A DNA stretch of 23,571 bases from DATMNI01 sp035570275 (lineage in GTDB: Bacteria; Acidobacteriota; Terriglobia; Bryobacterales; Bryobacteraceae). The position numbers were made by a program, and so were the translations under genes. Below, piece by piece: positions 15,274 to 23,104 of the stretch. The stretch spans positions 1 through 23,571 of the forward strand of contig DATMNI010000395.1 of the NCBI GenBank assembly GCA_035570275.1, written 5' to 3'. The notes beneath the pieces are model-generated. The model was given only the letters and a program-made list of their open reading frames with translations, did not search any database and was not told the DNA's origin. The first letter of the stretch is position 1; the number at the start of each line of letters is the position of its first letter.

Positions 15274-15296
15274 CCAGCTTAATCAACGCCCGGTCG
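15270..15296. repeat. Direct repeat matching the 3' end of the convergent kinase gene
   Basis: The 27 bases starting at the last codons of the sigma-54 activator match 22 of 27 bases at 15394-15420, which is the 3' end of the minus-strand kinase including its stop codon. Both begin TTAACCAGCTT. The copy therefore supplies the TAA stop of the activator gene. Confidence 0.6.
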
Positions 15297-15374
15297 TGGC
15301 TCTAATTGGCATCTTCGCATCAGAGCCGTGACCGCGCATCAGAGCCGTGACCGTTAGGGAGCGGTCTTACGCGC
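15291..15374. repeat. Palindromic intergenic element, copy 1, with a 19-base tandem duplication
   Basis: The segment shares TTCGCATCAGAGCCG, GACCGTTAGGGAGCGG and TTACGCGC with the element at 21721-21812. Left and right arms (CGGTCGTGGCTCT and AGAGCCGTGACCG) pair imperfectly. A perfect 19-base duplication, CGCATCAGAGCCGTGACCG, occupies 15316-15334 and 15335-15353. The element sits between two convergent genes and may terminate transcription from both sides, but no T-run is seen. Confidence 0.75.
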
Positions 15375-15393
15375 GGATACCGAGTTTCGTTGC

Positions 15394-16167
15394 TTAACCA
15401 GCTTGATTATCGCCCGGCAGTGTAAAGAAGAAAGCGCAACCAGTTCCATTCTGGGACTCGGCCCAGATTCTTCCGCCGTGGCGTTCCACGATCTCGCGGC
15501 ATATCGCCAGACCCAGCCCGGAGGCCGCACTCTCTAAGCCCGACCCCGCACCGTCTGCGCCCTCCCAACGCGCGAAGGGTTGGAAAATACGTTCGAGATC
15601 GGCGGCTTCGATGCCCGGCCCGTTATCCCGAAAAGTAAAGAGCCAACCGTCGGCGTGCGTTGCCGCGGCGAGGTGGATTTGCGGAGAGATCTGTCCCCGG
15701 TGGCAAAGAGCGCTCAGCAGCAGGTTCTCAAGAAGTTGCATAAGCCGGTCCGGGTCGCCCCAGACGCGTGGCAACTCGCTATATGTCACCGCAGCCTGGT
15801 TATCGCGGAGTACCTTGTCCAGCTTTGCCAGGACGGTTCTGAGTAGAACACCGAGCCCCGTTGGCACAAACGACCCTGGGTCGGTCCGCAGGGCAATGGA
15901 ATAAGCGGACAGCCCATTCACCAACTGGTCCATTCTGCCCGCGCCCTCAATGATGAAGGCAAGGCGTGGATCGCCGCCGGAGTTGGCGGGCAGGTCCCCG
16001 CTTTTGACCAACAGTTCGGCGTGCGCGCGGATGGCGCGAAGCGGAGTCCTCAAGTCATGGCAGGCACGAAAGAGAAACTCGCTGATTTCCTGGCCGGTGA
16101 AGAGGCGTCCCTGCGGCGTCTCCGGCCCAGGATCGCTTTGGTTGCCAGTTGGCTCATGGCGGGGCAT
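15394..16167 (-). CDS. Sensorless histidine kinase with degenerate N-box
   Basis: This 257-residue protein has a HisKA domain with ACHDLRTPLRAI (H37) and a HATPase with FRDNGPGI and a split G2 region (GAGSGLESAASGLGLAI). It ends in a GGRIWAES stretch like the other phytochrome-type kinases nearby. The N-box reads ENLLLSALCHRG where relatives have QNLLVNSIKYRG, so the Asn expected to hold Mg-ATP is Ser and the following Lys is Cys. Activity may be reduced or lost (inference). There is no membrane segment or input domain. The ATG at 16167 fits the family length but has no clear ribosome site. It converges on the sigma-54 activator. Its first 40 or so codons and its upstream region recur in decayed form at 18183-18371. 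Confidence 0.87.
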   Translation of the reverse strand: MPRHEPTGNQSDPGPETPQGRLFTGQEISEFLFRACHDLRTPLRAIRAHAELLVKSGDLPANSGGDPRLAFIIEGAGRMDQLVNGLSAYSIALRTDPGSFVPTGLGVLLRTVLAKLDKVLRDNQAAVTYSELPRVWGDPDRLMQLLENLLLSALCHRGQISPQIHLAAATHADGWLFTFRDNGPGIEAADLERIFQPFARWEGADGAGSGLESAASGLGLAICREIVERHGGRIWAESQNGTGCAFFFTLPGDNQAG

Positions 16168-16246
16168 CGTTCAAGGCTACCGTAGCCCGTCGACTGACCA
16201 GCCCCACAGGACCGTCTAATTAACAAGTGTTGCGCATTCTCGGCCG
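16035..16246. repeat. Long direct repeat, copy A (kinase 5' end plus upstream region)
   Basis: This segment covers the first 40 or so codons of the minus-strand kinase and about 80 bases upstream of it. It aligns base by base, with small indels, to 18183-18371 in the same orientation. Shared landmarks include TCCTCAAGTCATGGCA, CTCCTGGCCGGTGA or its close variant, CAGGCTACC or AAGGCTACC, and AATTAACAAG followed by a GTT.CGCAT motif. Confidence 0.85.
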
Positions 16247-16286
16247 TTGACTGAGCTCGCACAAGTTTGGGACCATACCAACAATC

Positions 16287-16376
16287 ATGACGACCGTAAG
16301 TGCGGGTCGGAGCCCATCGGAGCGGCCGGAGCGTGCCGTGCCTCGATCCAGGGCGGTGGTCGAGGCCTCATCCTAA
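16287..16376 (+). CDS. Possible 29-residue upstream ORF coupled to the glycosyltransferase
   Basis: An ATG at 16287 opens a 29-codon frame ending in TAA whose last A is the first base of the glycosyltransferase ATG (TAATG). The peptide is rich in Arg and Ser and not recognisable. It may be a coupling leader, the true N-terminus separated by a frameshift, or chance. Evidence is only positional. Confidence 0.2.
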   Translation: MTTVSAGRSPSERPERAVPRSRAVVEASS

Positions 16377-18139
16377 TGGGATGGCCCGCGGCCGGCGTAA
16401 CCGCGTGGTTTCTGAGGGATCAGGACCACGGGCTCGAGTGTGGCGAACTGCTGCTGATCCTCATGCTTGCCGCGTTTCTCCTGCTCTGCCCGCGCGGTCT
16501 GAAGACCCGCCTGCGCGTCTTTGGCTCGGTTGTGCTGCGGCCGTTTCAGCGTCGCAAACCCATGGCCCTCATGCTGGTTTGTTTGGCCCCGCTGGTGCTT
16601 CGTGTCGCGCTGTTGCCGGCGGCTCCCCCTCCTATCCCGTGGATCGCCGATGAGTTCAGTCACCTGCTTCTGGCCGACACGCTGGCTGCGGGGCGCGTCG
16701 CCAACCCGCCGCATCCGATGGCGGCGCATTTCGAGACGCTATACGTGCTGCAACAACCGGTCTATGCGTCAATCTATCCGCCGGGCCACGGCTTTGCCAT
16801 GGCGATGGCGCAAGGGGCCGGATTGGACCCATGGTTCGGGGTCCTCGCCGAGACGGGTATCATGCTGCTGGCGATCGCGTGGATGCTGCGTGCCTGGTTC
16901 CCGTCGCGCTGGGTGCTGCTCGGACTGTTAATCGCGATGGTGCGTCTCGGTGTCTGGATGAACAGCTATTGGGGCGGATCCCTAGCCGCGGCGGGGGGCG
17001 CGTTGGTGGTGGGCTCCCTTACGCGCCTTACCCACCGGGTGCGCGCCCGGGACGGCTTGGTTCTGGGCTTGGGGCTCACAATCCTCGTCAATACCCGGCC
17101 CTATGAGGCGGTCTTGCTGGGCTTGGTGGCGATGGTCGCATTGGCCGTGATCGGGTTTCACTCCAGCCGTGTAGCATGGCGCGATCGTTGGCGCCGGCTT
17201 CTGGCTCCGATCGGGTGCTCCCTGGCGTTGGGCGCGGCGCTCACCAGCTTCTATAACTGGAGGGTAACCGGACGACCGCTAATGTTTCCGTACATGGTGT
17301 CGCAGCAGCAGTACGGCGTGCCGCAAATGCTTGCGTTCCAGGCACACGTTCCTCCCCCTGTATCCAAACCGTATCGGGACGTGATGGACAATTACTGGTG
17401 GCAGCGCGCGGAGCACAACAAGTCCAGGCAGTTCCGGACCTTCTGGGAGTTCAATTACAATAAACTTGCATCCTTTTGGCACTTCTATCTGCATCCGCTG
17501 TGTTCGATCCCGCTGATCGCCCTGCCCTGCGTCTTGCGTTCCCGGAACACGAGGTTTCTGCTTTGTGCGGGGCTCTTCGTTACCCTGGGGACTGCGCTGT
17601 ACCCGTTCTATTTCCCTCAGTATAGTGCCCCGGTGGCGGGTATTCTCGTCATCCTTTCGGTACAGGGTTGGCGTTACCTCGCGGCCTGGACGAGACGCTT
17701 CAGAGGCGGTGGGCTTTTGATTCCGAGCGCCGTGGTGGCGGTTGCCGGGATCGGTGGGTTCCTGGTAGTTCTGGCTCTCACGCTGCATAGCTCGGATCTC
17801 GGACGCCGGTCTCTGACGGTCCCCTCCGAGGCAGTGATGCGCAAACAGATCGAGGGGCGCTTTGCCGCTTCGGGCGGGCGGCACCTTGTAGTTGTCCGCT
17901 ACGGGCCGAATCACATCCTCCACTTTCCCGTAATATACAATCGCGCCAGGATCGACGAATCGCCCGTGGTATGGGCTAGGGAACTCGGTCCACAACGCGA
18001 CGAGGAGTTACTGCGCTACTACGCGAATCGTACGGCCTGGTTATTCGAGCCCGACAAAACGCCGCCGGAGATCGAACCATACCCGCGGGCATCCGGCAGC
18101 ATTGCTTACCAGCGGACAACCCAATCCACAGAGTACTGA
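16376..18139 (+). CDS. GT-C-type membrane glycosyltransferase (GT39/ArnT-like family)
   Basis: This integral membrane protein has 587 residues from the ATG at 16376. It has about ten or eleven hydrophobic helices. The first large extracytoplasmic loop begins IADEFSHLL, with adjacent acidic residues D92/E93, and continues through the ANPPHPM and YASIYPPGHG stretches. This arrangement is characteristic of GT-C enzymes that transfer sugars from polyprenyl-phosphate carriers. Acceptor and sugar are unknown. The soluble C-terminal part (about 440-587) follows the last helix. The frame is also open from a TTG at 16247, but that stretch is not hydrophobic or family-like and lies in duplicated DNA. 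A 29-codon ORF (16287-16376) ends in TAATG overlapping the chosen ATG, which hints at translational coupling. The gene lies between the two copies of a long direct repeat. Confidence 0.8.
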   Translation: MGWPAAGVTAWFLRDQDHGLECGELLLILMLAAFLLLCPRGLKTRLRVFGSVVLRPFQRRKPMALMLVCLAPLVLRVALLPAAPPPIPWIADEFSHLLLADTLAAGRVANPPHPMAAHFETLYVLQQPVYASIYPPGHGFAMAMAQGAGLDPWFGVLAETGIMLLAIAWMLRAWFPSRWVLLGLLIAMVRLGVWMNSYWGGSLAAAGGALVVGSLTRLTHRVRARDGLVLGLGLTILVNTRPYEAVLLGLVAMVALAVIGFHSSRVAWRDRWRRLLAPIGCSLALGAALTSFYNWRVTGRPLMFPYMVSQQQYGVPQMLAFQAHVPPPVSKPYRDVMDNYWWQRAEHNKSRQFRTFWEFNYNKLASFWHFYLHPLCSIPLIALPCVLRSRNTRFLLCAGLFVTLGTALYPFYFPQYSAPVAGILVILSVQGWRYLAAWTRRFRGGGLLIPSAVVAVAGIGGFLVVLALTLHSSDLGRRSLTVPSEAVMRKQIEGRFAASGGRHLVVVRYGPNHILHFPVIYNRARIDESPVVWARELGPQRDEELLRYYANRTAWLFEPDKTPPEIEPYPRASGSIAYQRTTQSTEY

Positions 18140-18182
18140 GACAAGGGACTGCCCAGCACCGCGCAGAGTTTGCCGCGTTGAC

Positions 18183-18371
18183 CCGCAGCGGTCCTCAAGT
18201 CATGGCATCCATCGAAAGAGGAACTCGCCGACCTCCTGGCCGGTGAGCAAGTGCCCTGCGGTGTCTCCGGCCAGGATGGCTTTGGCTGCCAGTTCGGTTA
18301 CGTCGGGCCATGATCCCAGGCTACCGGTACCTTCGGACACCAAATTAACAAGCGTTACGCATCCTTAGCCG
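18183..18371. repeat. Long direct repeat, copy B
   Basis: This is the decayed counterpart of 16035-16246, roughly three quarters identical by eye. It contains remains of the kinase 5' end and of the region upstream of it. The copy ends 41 bases before the start codon of the TonB-dependent receptor, so the former kinase upstream region now forms part of the receptor's upstream region. Confidence 0.85.
18190..18311 (-). pseudogene. Fragment of a histidine kinase gene (5' end only)
   Basis: Read on the minus strand from an ATG at 18311, codons align with the start of the kinase at 16167 (RTGSQSHPG against PTGNQSDPG). A single-base deletion then shifts the frame. A second deletion and one single-base insertion follow before the H-box, where CCATGACTTGAGGAC is still recognisable but out of frame. 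Nothing of the gene beyond the H-box remains. No product is expected. Confidence 0.8.
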
Positions 18372-18412
18372 AAGTCGCGCGTCAAAGACCCATAAGGGGG
18401 TAGTCTGTACAA

Positions 18413-21400
18413 ATGGGAATTCCTCGTCTTCTCGTCGTCACGGCACTATTGTTGCCAACCGCGGCACTCTTCGCATCGCCAGTCGGAAGCGTTTCCGGCA
18501 CGGTAAAGGATCCTTCGGGGGCGCTGATCCCCAGCGTCAAGCTGACGCTATCCAACACTGCAACCAACGCGCATTGGAGCACCATCACCAATAGCAGCGG
18601 CGAATTCCAATTTCTGCAACTGGCGCCGGCCACCTATTCGCTGGTAGCCGAAAGCACAGGCTTCAAGAAGGCCGCGGTGGCGTCCGTCCTGGTGCAGGTG
18701 GATCAGGTGACCCACGTCGAATTGGCCATGGAAGTGGGCAGCCTCAGTGAATCGGTTCAAGTGGAAGGGGTGGCGCCGCTGCTTGAAAACGATAAGAGCA
18801 CCATGAGCTCCGTGGTGGACACGCGGACCATCGCCAACATGCCGTTGAACGCCCGCCAGTACCTGGACCTGGCGTTGCTGACGCCGGGCGCGGTGCCATC
18901 GCAGCCGGGGCAGCAGGGTGGGGGATTCAACGTGGCGGGGGCACGGTCGCAGTCGAATCTCTTCCTGCTGGATGGCATCAGCAATATGGACACGCAGATC
19001 GGGTCGGCGCTGGGCAACTTCCGCATCACCGACGCGGTGCAGGAGTTCGCGGTGCAGACCAGCGTGCCCACGGCGGAGTTCGGCCGCGGCCACGGCGCGC
19101 AGGTGAGCATCGTCACCAAGAGCGGCACCAACCAGCTTCACGGCTCGGTCTTCGAGTATTTTCGGAACTCCGATATGGATGCCGCCGACTTCTTCACCAA
19201 CAAGCTGGGCGGCGTCAAGAACACGCTGCACCGGAATCAGTACGGCGCCACGGGGGGCGGCCCCATCCGCAAGGACAAGACGTTCATATTCCTGTCGTGG
19301 GAAGGATTCCGCCAGGTGAATCCGACGGTCAGCACCACGCGCGTGCCGACCGCCGCGGAGCGCGCCACCGTCACCGATCCTATCTCGAAGGCGGTATTGC
19401 AATTCTGGCCGGCGCCCAATGCGCCCGGAACCACCACCAACTACATCGCCAATGTTTCAGCCTCCACCTTCGACAACAGCGGACTGGTGAAGATCGACCA
19501 CCACTTTAGCGACCGCGATGTCCTGACCGGCCGCTGGGCCGAATACCAGGGCACGGCGGTGACCGCCGGCGCGCTGCCGCAACTGGGTGGCACCAGCAAC
19601 CAACCGGTGAGCCGCTCCGGCGTGCTCACCGAAACCCACACGTTCAACCAGACGCTATTGAACGAATTTCGTTTCGGCTTCTCCAGGAATCAGACGTTCC
19701 TCACCGTGCAGGACTCGGGCTTCAACGCCGCCTCCGTATTGACCGACGCCAGCGGCAAACCGCTCGCCGGCGTGGTGGATGGCACCAAGAATGTGCTCGA
19801 TTCCGGACTTCCGACGATTACGGTCTCGGGCGGCTACGGGGTGCTGGGAACCGCCAACAACTATCCCCAGGGGCGCATTACCAATACGTTCGAGTTGTTC
19901 GACAACATGTCCTGGATCGCGCCGTTTGGCGCCTCCAAGCATTCCTTCCGTTACGGCTTCCACATCCGCCGCGAAGAAGCGCGCCGGTTCCTGGATGGCT
20001 CCGCGCGCGGCGCATTCAATTTCCAAAACTTCGCGGATTTTGCGGCGGGGCAGGTGAACACCTCGAGTTTCCTGGCCGGTTCCACCCTGGCTTACTGGAA
20101 GCGGTACCCCATGGACCTGTACTGGCAGGACACCTGGAAGATCAAGGATAACCTTACCCTCAACTATGGCGTGCGCTACGAGTATCCATCGGCCATCTAC
20201 CAGACGCGGAAGGACGCCACCAACTTCATCCCGGGCGTGGGGCCTGTCTTGCTGGATACTAACCAGGTGCTGAACATCGATCCCACGAAAAAAGGCCTGG
20301 CCTCTTTTTTCTACACCCAGGCTCCGTTCACGCTCAGCAACAGCGGCGTGAATTCGGACAAGAATAACGTTGGGCCGGTGGTTGGCCTGGCCTATACGCC
20401 GCGCTTTTCAAACAGCCTGTTCGGCAACGACGCCACCGTGATCCGGGCCGGGTTCCGCGTGGGCTACGACGATGTGTTCAACAACATCCCGGCCAATATG
20501 GCGCTGAACGCGCCGTATAACCTCACTACCAGCCAGACCGCCGGCGTCACGCAGCCGGGCAAGTTCCCTTGGGCGGTGGGCTTCGATCAGAGCGTGCCTT
20601 TCATTTCGAACTTCGGCAACCAGGGCCCCGGCCACCCAGCCAGCGGCGTGATCGGCTTTAGCGCCGAAGATCCCAACCTGCGCAGTGCCTACATTTACCA
20701 ATACAACTTCGGCATCCAGCGCAGAATCGGCAGCGACTTTTCGATCGAGGCCGATTATCAGGGCTCGAGCGGCCACAAGCTGATGGTCTCGCTGGACCAG
20801 AACGAGCCCGTCGTCAATGTCAACGACCCCACCAAGGGCGGCAAGGTGGCTCCCAACGAACAGGTCTTCCCGTACCCCTCGTTCGCGCGGATCACCATGG
20901 GCAAAGACCTCGCGAGTTCGAACTACAACGGCCTGGTAACCACTGGCAGATACCAGGGCCGGCACGGAATCTTCCTGCAGGCTTCGTACACCTTCGGCAA
21001 GTCGATCGACAACAGCTCGTCCTGGTCGACGCCGTCCGGCCAGCCCGGCAATATCGCCGACCCCCGCAGCCTCAGTCTGGATCGCGGCCCATCCAACTTC
21101 GATCTGCGGCATCGCGCCGTATTCACCTACGTGATCGACGTTCCGGCCGGACCCGGACACCGCATGCTGGGCTGGAACAACGGCATCAGCCGCCAGGTGT
21201 TCGGCGGATGGCAGATTTCCGGAATCACCACCGTCCAGAGCGGAGCACCCTTCACGGTCTATAACAACGCCACCGACTTCAGCGGATTCAACCAGACTTC
21301 GGACCGCCCCGATGTCGCCGGCACCGGCCCGCTGACCCAGGACAACCGGAACGTGGATGCGGCGTTCGACACCACCTTCTTCTCGAAGACGCCGCCCACC

Positions 21401-21703
21401 GGGCGCGTGGGCACGGCCGGACGCGATCAGTTCTACGGACCCGGTCTGGTCAATTTCGATTTCGCCGCCGCCAAGAGCTTCGCGCTGCACACGGAACGTC
21501 TCCGGCTGCAGTTCCGCGGGGAGCTGTTCAATATCTTCAACCACACTAACTTTTCGAACCCCACCAGCAACCAGAGCAGCTCGAGCTTCGGTAAGATCAC
21601 CTCCACCGTGGGAAGCGCGGTGGCCACGGCGGTGGGCACTACGGCCGGCCTGGTGGGCGGTGGCCCGCGCGTGGTTCAGCTTTCGATGCGATTGATTTTC
21701 TGA
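18413..21703 (+). CDS. TonB-dependent receptor, Oar-like, with carboxypeptidase-regulatory domain
   Basis: This 1096-residue outer-membrane protein starts with a signal peptide (about 1-21, LLVVTALLLPTAALFA). A CarboxypepD_reg/Cna-B-like beta-sandwich follows (about 25-110; GTVKDPSGALIPSVKLTL and the GFKKAAV strand). A plug domain lies at about 125-245, with NLFLLDGISNMD, EFGRGHGAQVSIVTKSGTN and HGSVFEYFRN, then a long beta-barrel ending in Phe (VQLSMRLIF). This domain order is typical of the many Oar-like receptors of acidobacteria, thought to import large oligosaccharides or peptides with TonB energy; the ligand is unknown. No clear TonB box was picked out. The ATG has AAGGGGG about 12 bases upstream, a long spacing. 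Upstream lies copy B of the long direct repeat, and downstream a large hairpin. Confidence 0.93.
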   Translation: MGIPRLLVVTALLLPTAALFASPVGSVSGTVKDPSGALIPSVKLTLSNTATNAHWSTITNSSGEFQFLQLAPATYSLVAESTGFKKAAVASVLVQVDQVTHVELAMEVGSLSESVQVEGVAPLLENDKSTMSSVVDTRTIANMPLNARQYLDLALLTPGAVPSQPGQQGGGFNVAGARSQSNLFLLDGISNMDTQIGSALGNFRITDAVQEFAVQTSVPTAEFGRGHGAQVSIVTKSGTNQLHGSVFEYFRNSDMDAADFFTNKLGGVKNTLHRNQYGATGGGPIRKDKTFIFLSWEGFRQVNPTVSTTRVPTAAERATVTDPISKAVLQFWPAPNAPGTTTNYIANVSASTFDNSGLVKIDHHFSDRDVLTGRWAEYQGTAVTAGALPQLGGTSNQPVSRSGVLTETHTFNQTLLNEFRFGFSRNQTFLTVQDSGFNAASVLTDASGKPLAGVVDGTKNVLDSGLPTITVSGGYGVLGTANNYPQGRITNTFELFDNMSWIAPFGASKHSFRYGFHIRREEARRFLDGSARGAFNFQNFADFAAGQVNTSSFLAGSTLAYWKRYPMDLYWQDTWKIKDNLTLNYGVRYEYPSAIYQTRKDATNFIPGVGPVLLDTNQVLNIDPTKKGLASFFYTQAPFTLSNSGVNSDKNNVGPVVGLAYTPRFSNSLFGNDATVIRAGFRVGYDDVFNNIPANMALNAPYNLTTSQTAGVTQPGKFPWAVGFDQSVPFISNFGNQGPGHPASGVIGFSAEDPNLRSAYIYQYNFGIQRRIGSDFSIEADYQGSSGHKLMVSLDQNEPVVNVNDPTKGGKVAPNEQVFPYPSFARITMGKDLASSNYNGLVTTGRYQGRHGIFLQASYTFGKSIDNSSSWSTPSGQPGNIADPRSLSLDRGPSNFDLRHRAVFTYVIDVPAGPGHRMLGWNNGISRQVFGGWQISGITTVQSGAPFTVYNNATDFSGFNQTSDRPDVAGTGPLTQDNRNVDAAFDTTFFSKTPPTGRVGTAGRDQFYGPGLVNFDFAAAKSFALHTERLRLQFRGELFNIFNHTNFSNPTSNQSSSSFGKITSTVGSAVATAVGTTAGLVGGGPRVVQLSMRLIF

Positions 21704-21720
21704 GATCCGGGTGGAGAAGG

Positions 21721-21812
21721 AACCACTCCCTTACGGTCATGGCTCTGATGTCTCGTTGACAGTACGAGACTTCGCATCAGAGCCGCGACCGTTAGGGAGC
21801 GGTTTTACGCGC
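21721..21812. repeat. Palindromic intergenic element, copy 2 (long hairpin)
   Basis: The arms run from 21721 to 21750 and from 21775 to 21804. The left arm begins AACCACTCCCTTACGG and the right arm ends CCGTTAGGGAGCGGTT, with three mismatches in the inner 25 pairs. Between them a second small stem, GTCTCGT / ACGAGAC, caps the structure. It lies between the convergent receptor and dipeptidase genes and could act as a bidirectional terminator. It shares its right half with the element at 15291-15374. Confidence 0.8.
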
Positions 21813-21833
21813 TGACAACTAACTAACCGATGC

Positions 21834-23063
21834 TTAGTGCGAAGACTTGGCGATGCGCTCCACGTCGGCCATCAGCCTCAGGGTATTCTCGCCGTAAACC
21901 TTGCGGATTTCGGCGGCGCTATAGCCTTCTTCCAGTAAGGCGCGAGTCAGATTGGGCCACTTGTCGACGCTGTCCAGGCCTTCGGGGGCGCAGCCGATGC
22001 CGTCGAAATCGCTGCCCAGTCCCACCGCATCCACGCCGGCGATTTCAACCACGTGGTTGATGTGCTTGACCACGTCTGCCAGCGTCGCGCGCTTCTCCGT
22101 GCCGCCGCCCACCTGGGCGCGGGCTTCGCGCATGGCATTGCGCAGACCTTGCGGGTCGTTGGCGTATTTCCGGATGAGCTGATCGCGGACGGCGAGCATC
22201 TTCTCCTGGGTCGCGGCTTCCGCCTCGTAAACGCCGGCGTTCAGGAAACCGCACGAGAAGTTAATCTGAACCACACCGCGTTTCTTGCCGAGCGCGGCGA
22301 TCATTTCATCGGTCATGTTGCGCGGCGCAGGCGAAATGGCGCGGCAGGAGGAGTGCGAAGCGAAGATCGGCGCCTTGCTGACTTCGAGCGCATCCCAGAA
22401 TGTCTTGTCGGCCACGTGCGAAATATCCACGATCATGCCGAGGCGGTTCATTTCGGCCACCACCTCCTTGCCGAACGGCGAGAGCCCGTTGTTGGGTTTG
22501 TTGGAATCGCCCGAGGAATCGGCCCAGTGGTTGCTATTGGCGTGGGTGAGAGTCATGTAGCGCACGCCCTCGTCATAGTAGCGGCGCAGCAGGCGGAGGC
22601 TGTCTTCGATGGCGTGGCCGCCTTCGATGCCAAGCAGCGCGGCCATCTTGTGCTGCTGGTGCGCCCGCCGGATATCGCCGGCGGTGGTGGCGAAGAGAAA
22701 ATCCTGGGGATACTTTTCGATGATGTCGTGGCGTACGGTGTCGATCATCTGCAAGGTGCGGTTAGCCGAGTGGTTACCCTCCACGTAACTGGCGGCCACG
22801 TAGACCGCGAAGATCTGGGCGCCCATGCCGCCCTGCTTCATGCGGGGCACGTCGGTCATGTGATCGGTGTTCGGTTTGCCGATATCCAGGCCGGCCACGG
22901 TGGCGCTGGTGACATCGTTATGGGTGTCGATGAGGATGGTGGATTTGTGGACGCGCTGCACTTCGGCATCGGTCACGGCCCGCTTCTTGCGCCCGGGCGC
23001 CTGCGCGAATGCCAGGGCCGCGGTAAGGGCAATGCAGAGTGTGATACGAATGATTGCGTTCAT
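21834..23063 (-). CDS. Secreted membrane-dipeptidase-type peptidase (M19 family)
   Basis: This 409-residue zinc dipeptidase hydrolyses dipeptides, some with a D-residue, outside the cytoplasm. The start at 23063 gives a standard signal peptide (MNAIIRITLCIALTAALAFA). All metal ligands of the renal-dipeptidase family are visible: H48 and D50 (IDTHND), the bridging E147 (GIEGGH), H216 (VDISHVAD) and H237 (FASHSSC). D352 (GSDFDG) is the conserved acid. TLTHANSN (171-178) is also typical. An in-frame ATG at 23081 would add MLYSVA and has GGAAG upstream; the frame runs on to 23405, but that stretch crosses repeats and is not protein-like. The pairing with the neighbouring receptor is convergent, so co-transcription is excluded, although a shared role in peptide use is conceivable. 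Confidence 0.93.
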   Translation of the reverse strand: MNAIIRITLCIALTAALAFAQAPGRKKRAVTDAEVQRVHKSTILIDTHNDVTSATVAGLDIGKPNTDHMTDVPRMKQGGMGAQIFAVYVAASYVEGNHSANRTLQMIDTVRHDIIEKYPQDFLFATTAGDIRRAHQQHKMAALLGIEGGHAIEDSLRLLRRYYDEGVRYMTLTHANSNHWADSSGDSNKPNNGLSPFGKEVVAEMNRLGMIVDISHVADKTFWDALEVSKAPIFASHSSCRAISPAPRNMTDEMIAALGKKRGVVQINFSCGFLNAGVYEAEAATQEKMLAVRDQLIRKYANDPQGLRNAMREARAQVGGGTEKRATLADVVKHINHVVEIAGVDAVGLGSDFDGIGCAPEGLDSVDKWPNLTRALLEEGYSAAEIRKVYGENTLRLMADVERIAKSSH

Positions 23064-23071
23064 GGCGACGG

Positions 23072-23077
23072 AGTATA
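23072..23077 (-). promoter_or_regulatory. Candidate -10 element (TATACT) for the dipeptidase gene
   Basis: On the minus strand TATACT, five of six bases of the sigma-70 consensus, lies 8 bases before the ATG at 23063. The hexamer 17 bases further up (TGCCTG) is a poor -35 element. If real, the transcript would start almost at the ATG, giving a leaderless message and ruling out the ATG at 23081. Confidence 0.25.
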
Positions 23078-23104
23078 GCATGGGGGTTTTCTTCCAGGCA
23101 TTTT

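Noticed and set aside
18102..18368. An 88-codon plus-strand frame after the glycosyltransferase
   Set aside because: It lies over the decayed kinase fragment and the repeat; similarity is to the kinase on the other strand and the plus product is not recognisable.
16035..18371. A composite transposon around the glycosyltransferase gene
   Set aside because: The direct copies are kinase gene fragments with no transposase, terminal inverted repeats or target-site duplication visible.
20408..21544. A 378-codon minus-strand frame within the receptor gene
   Set aside because: It is fully covered by the plus-strand receptor, whose barrel sequence continues in frame to a C-terminal Phe; the antisense product shows no motif.
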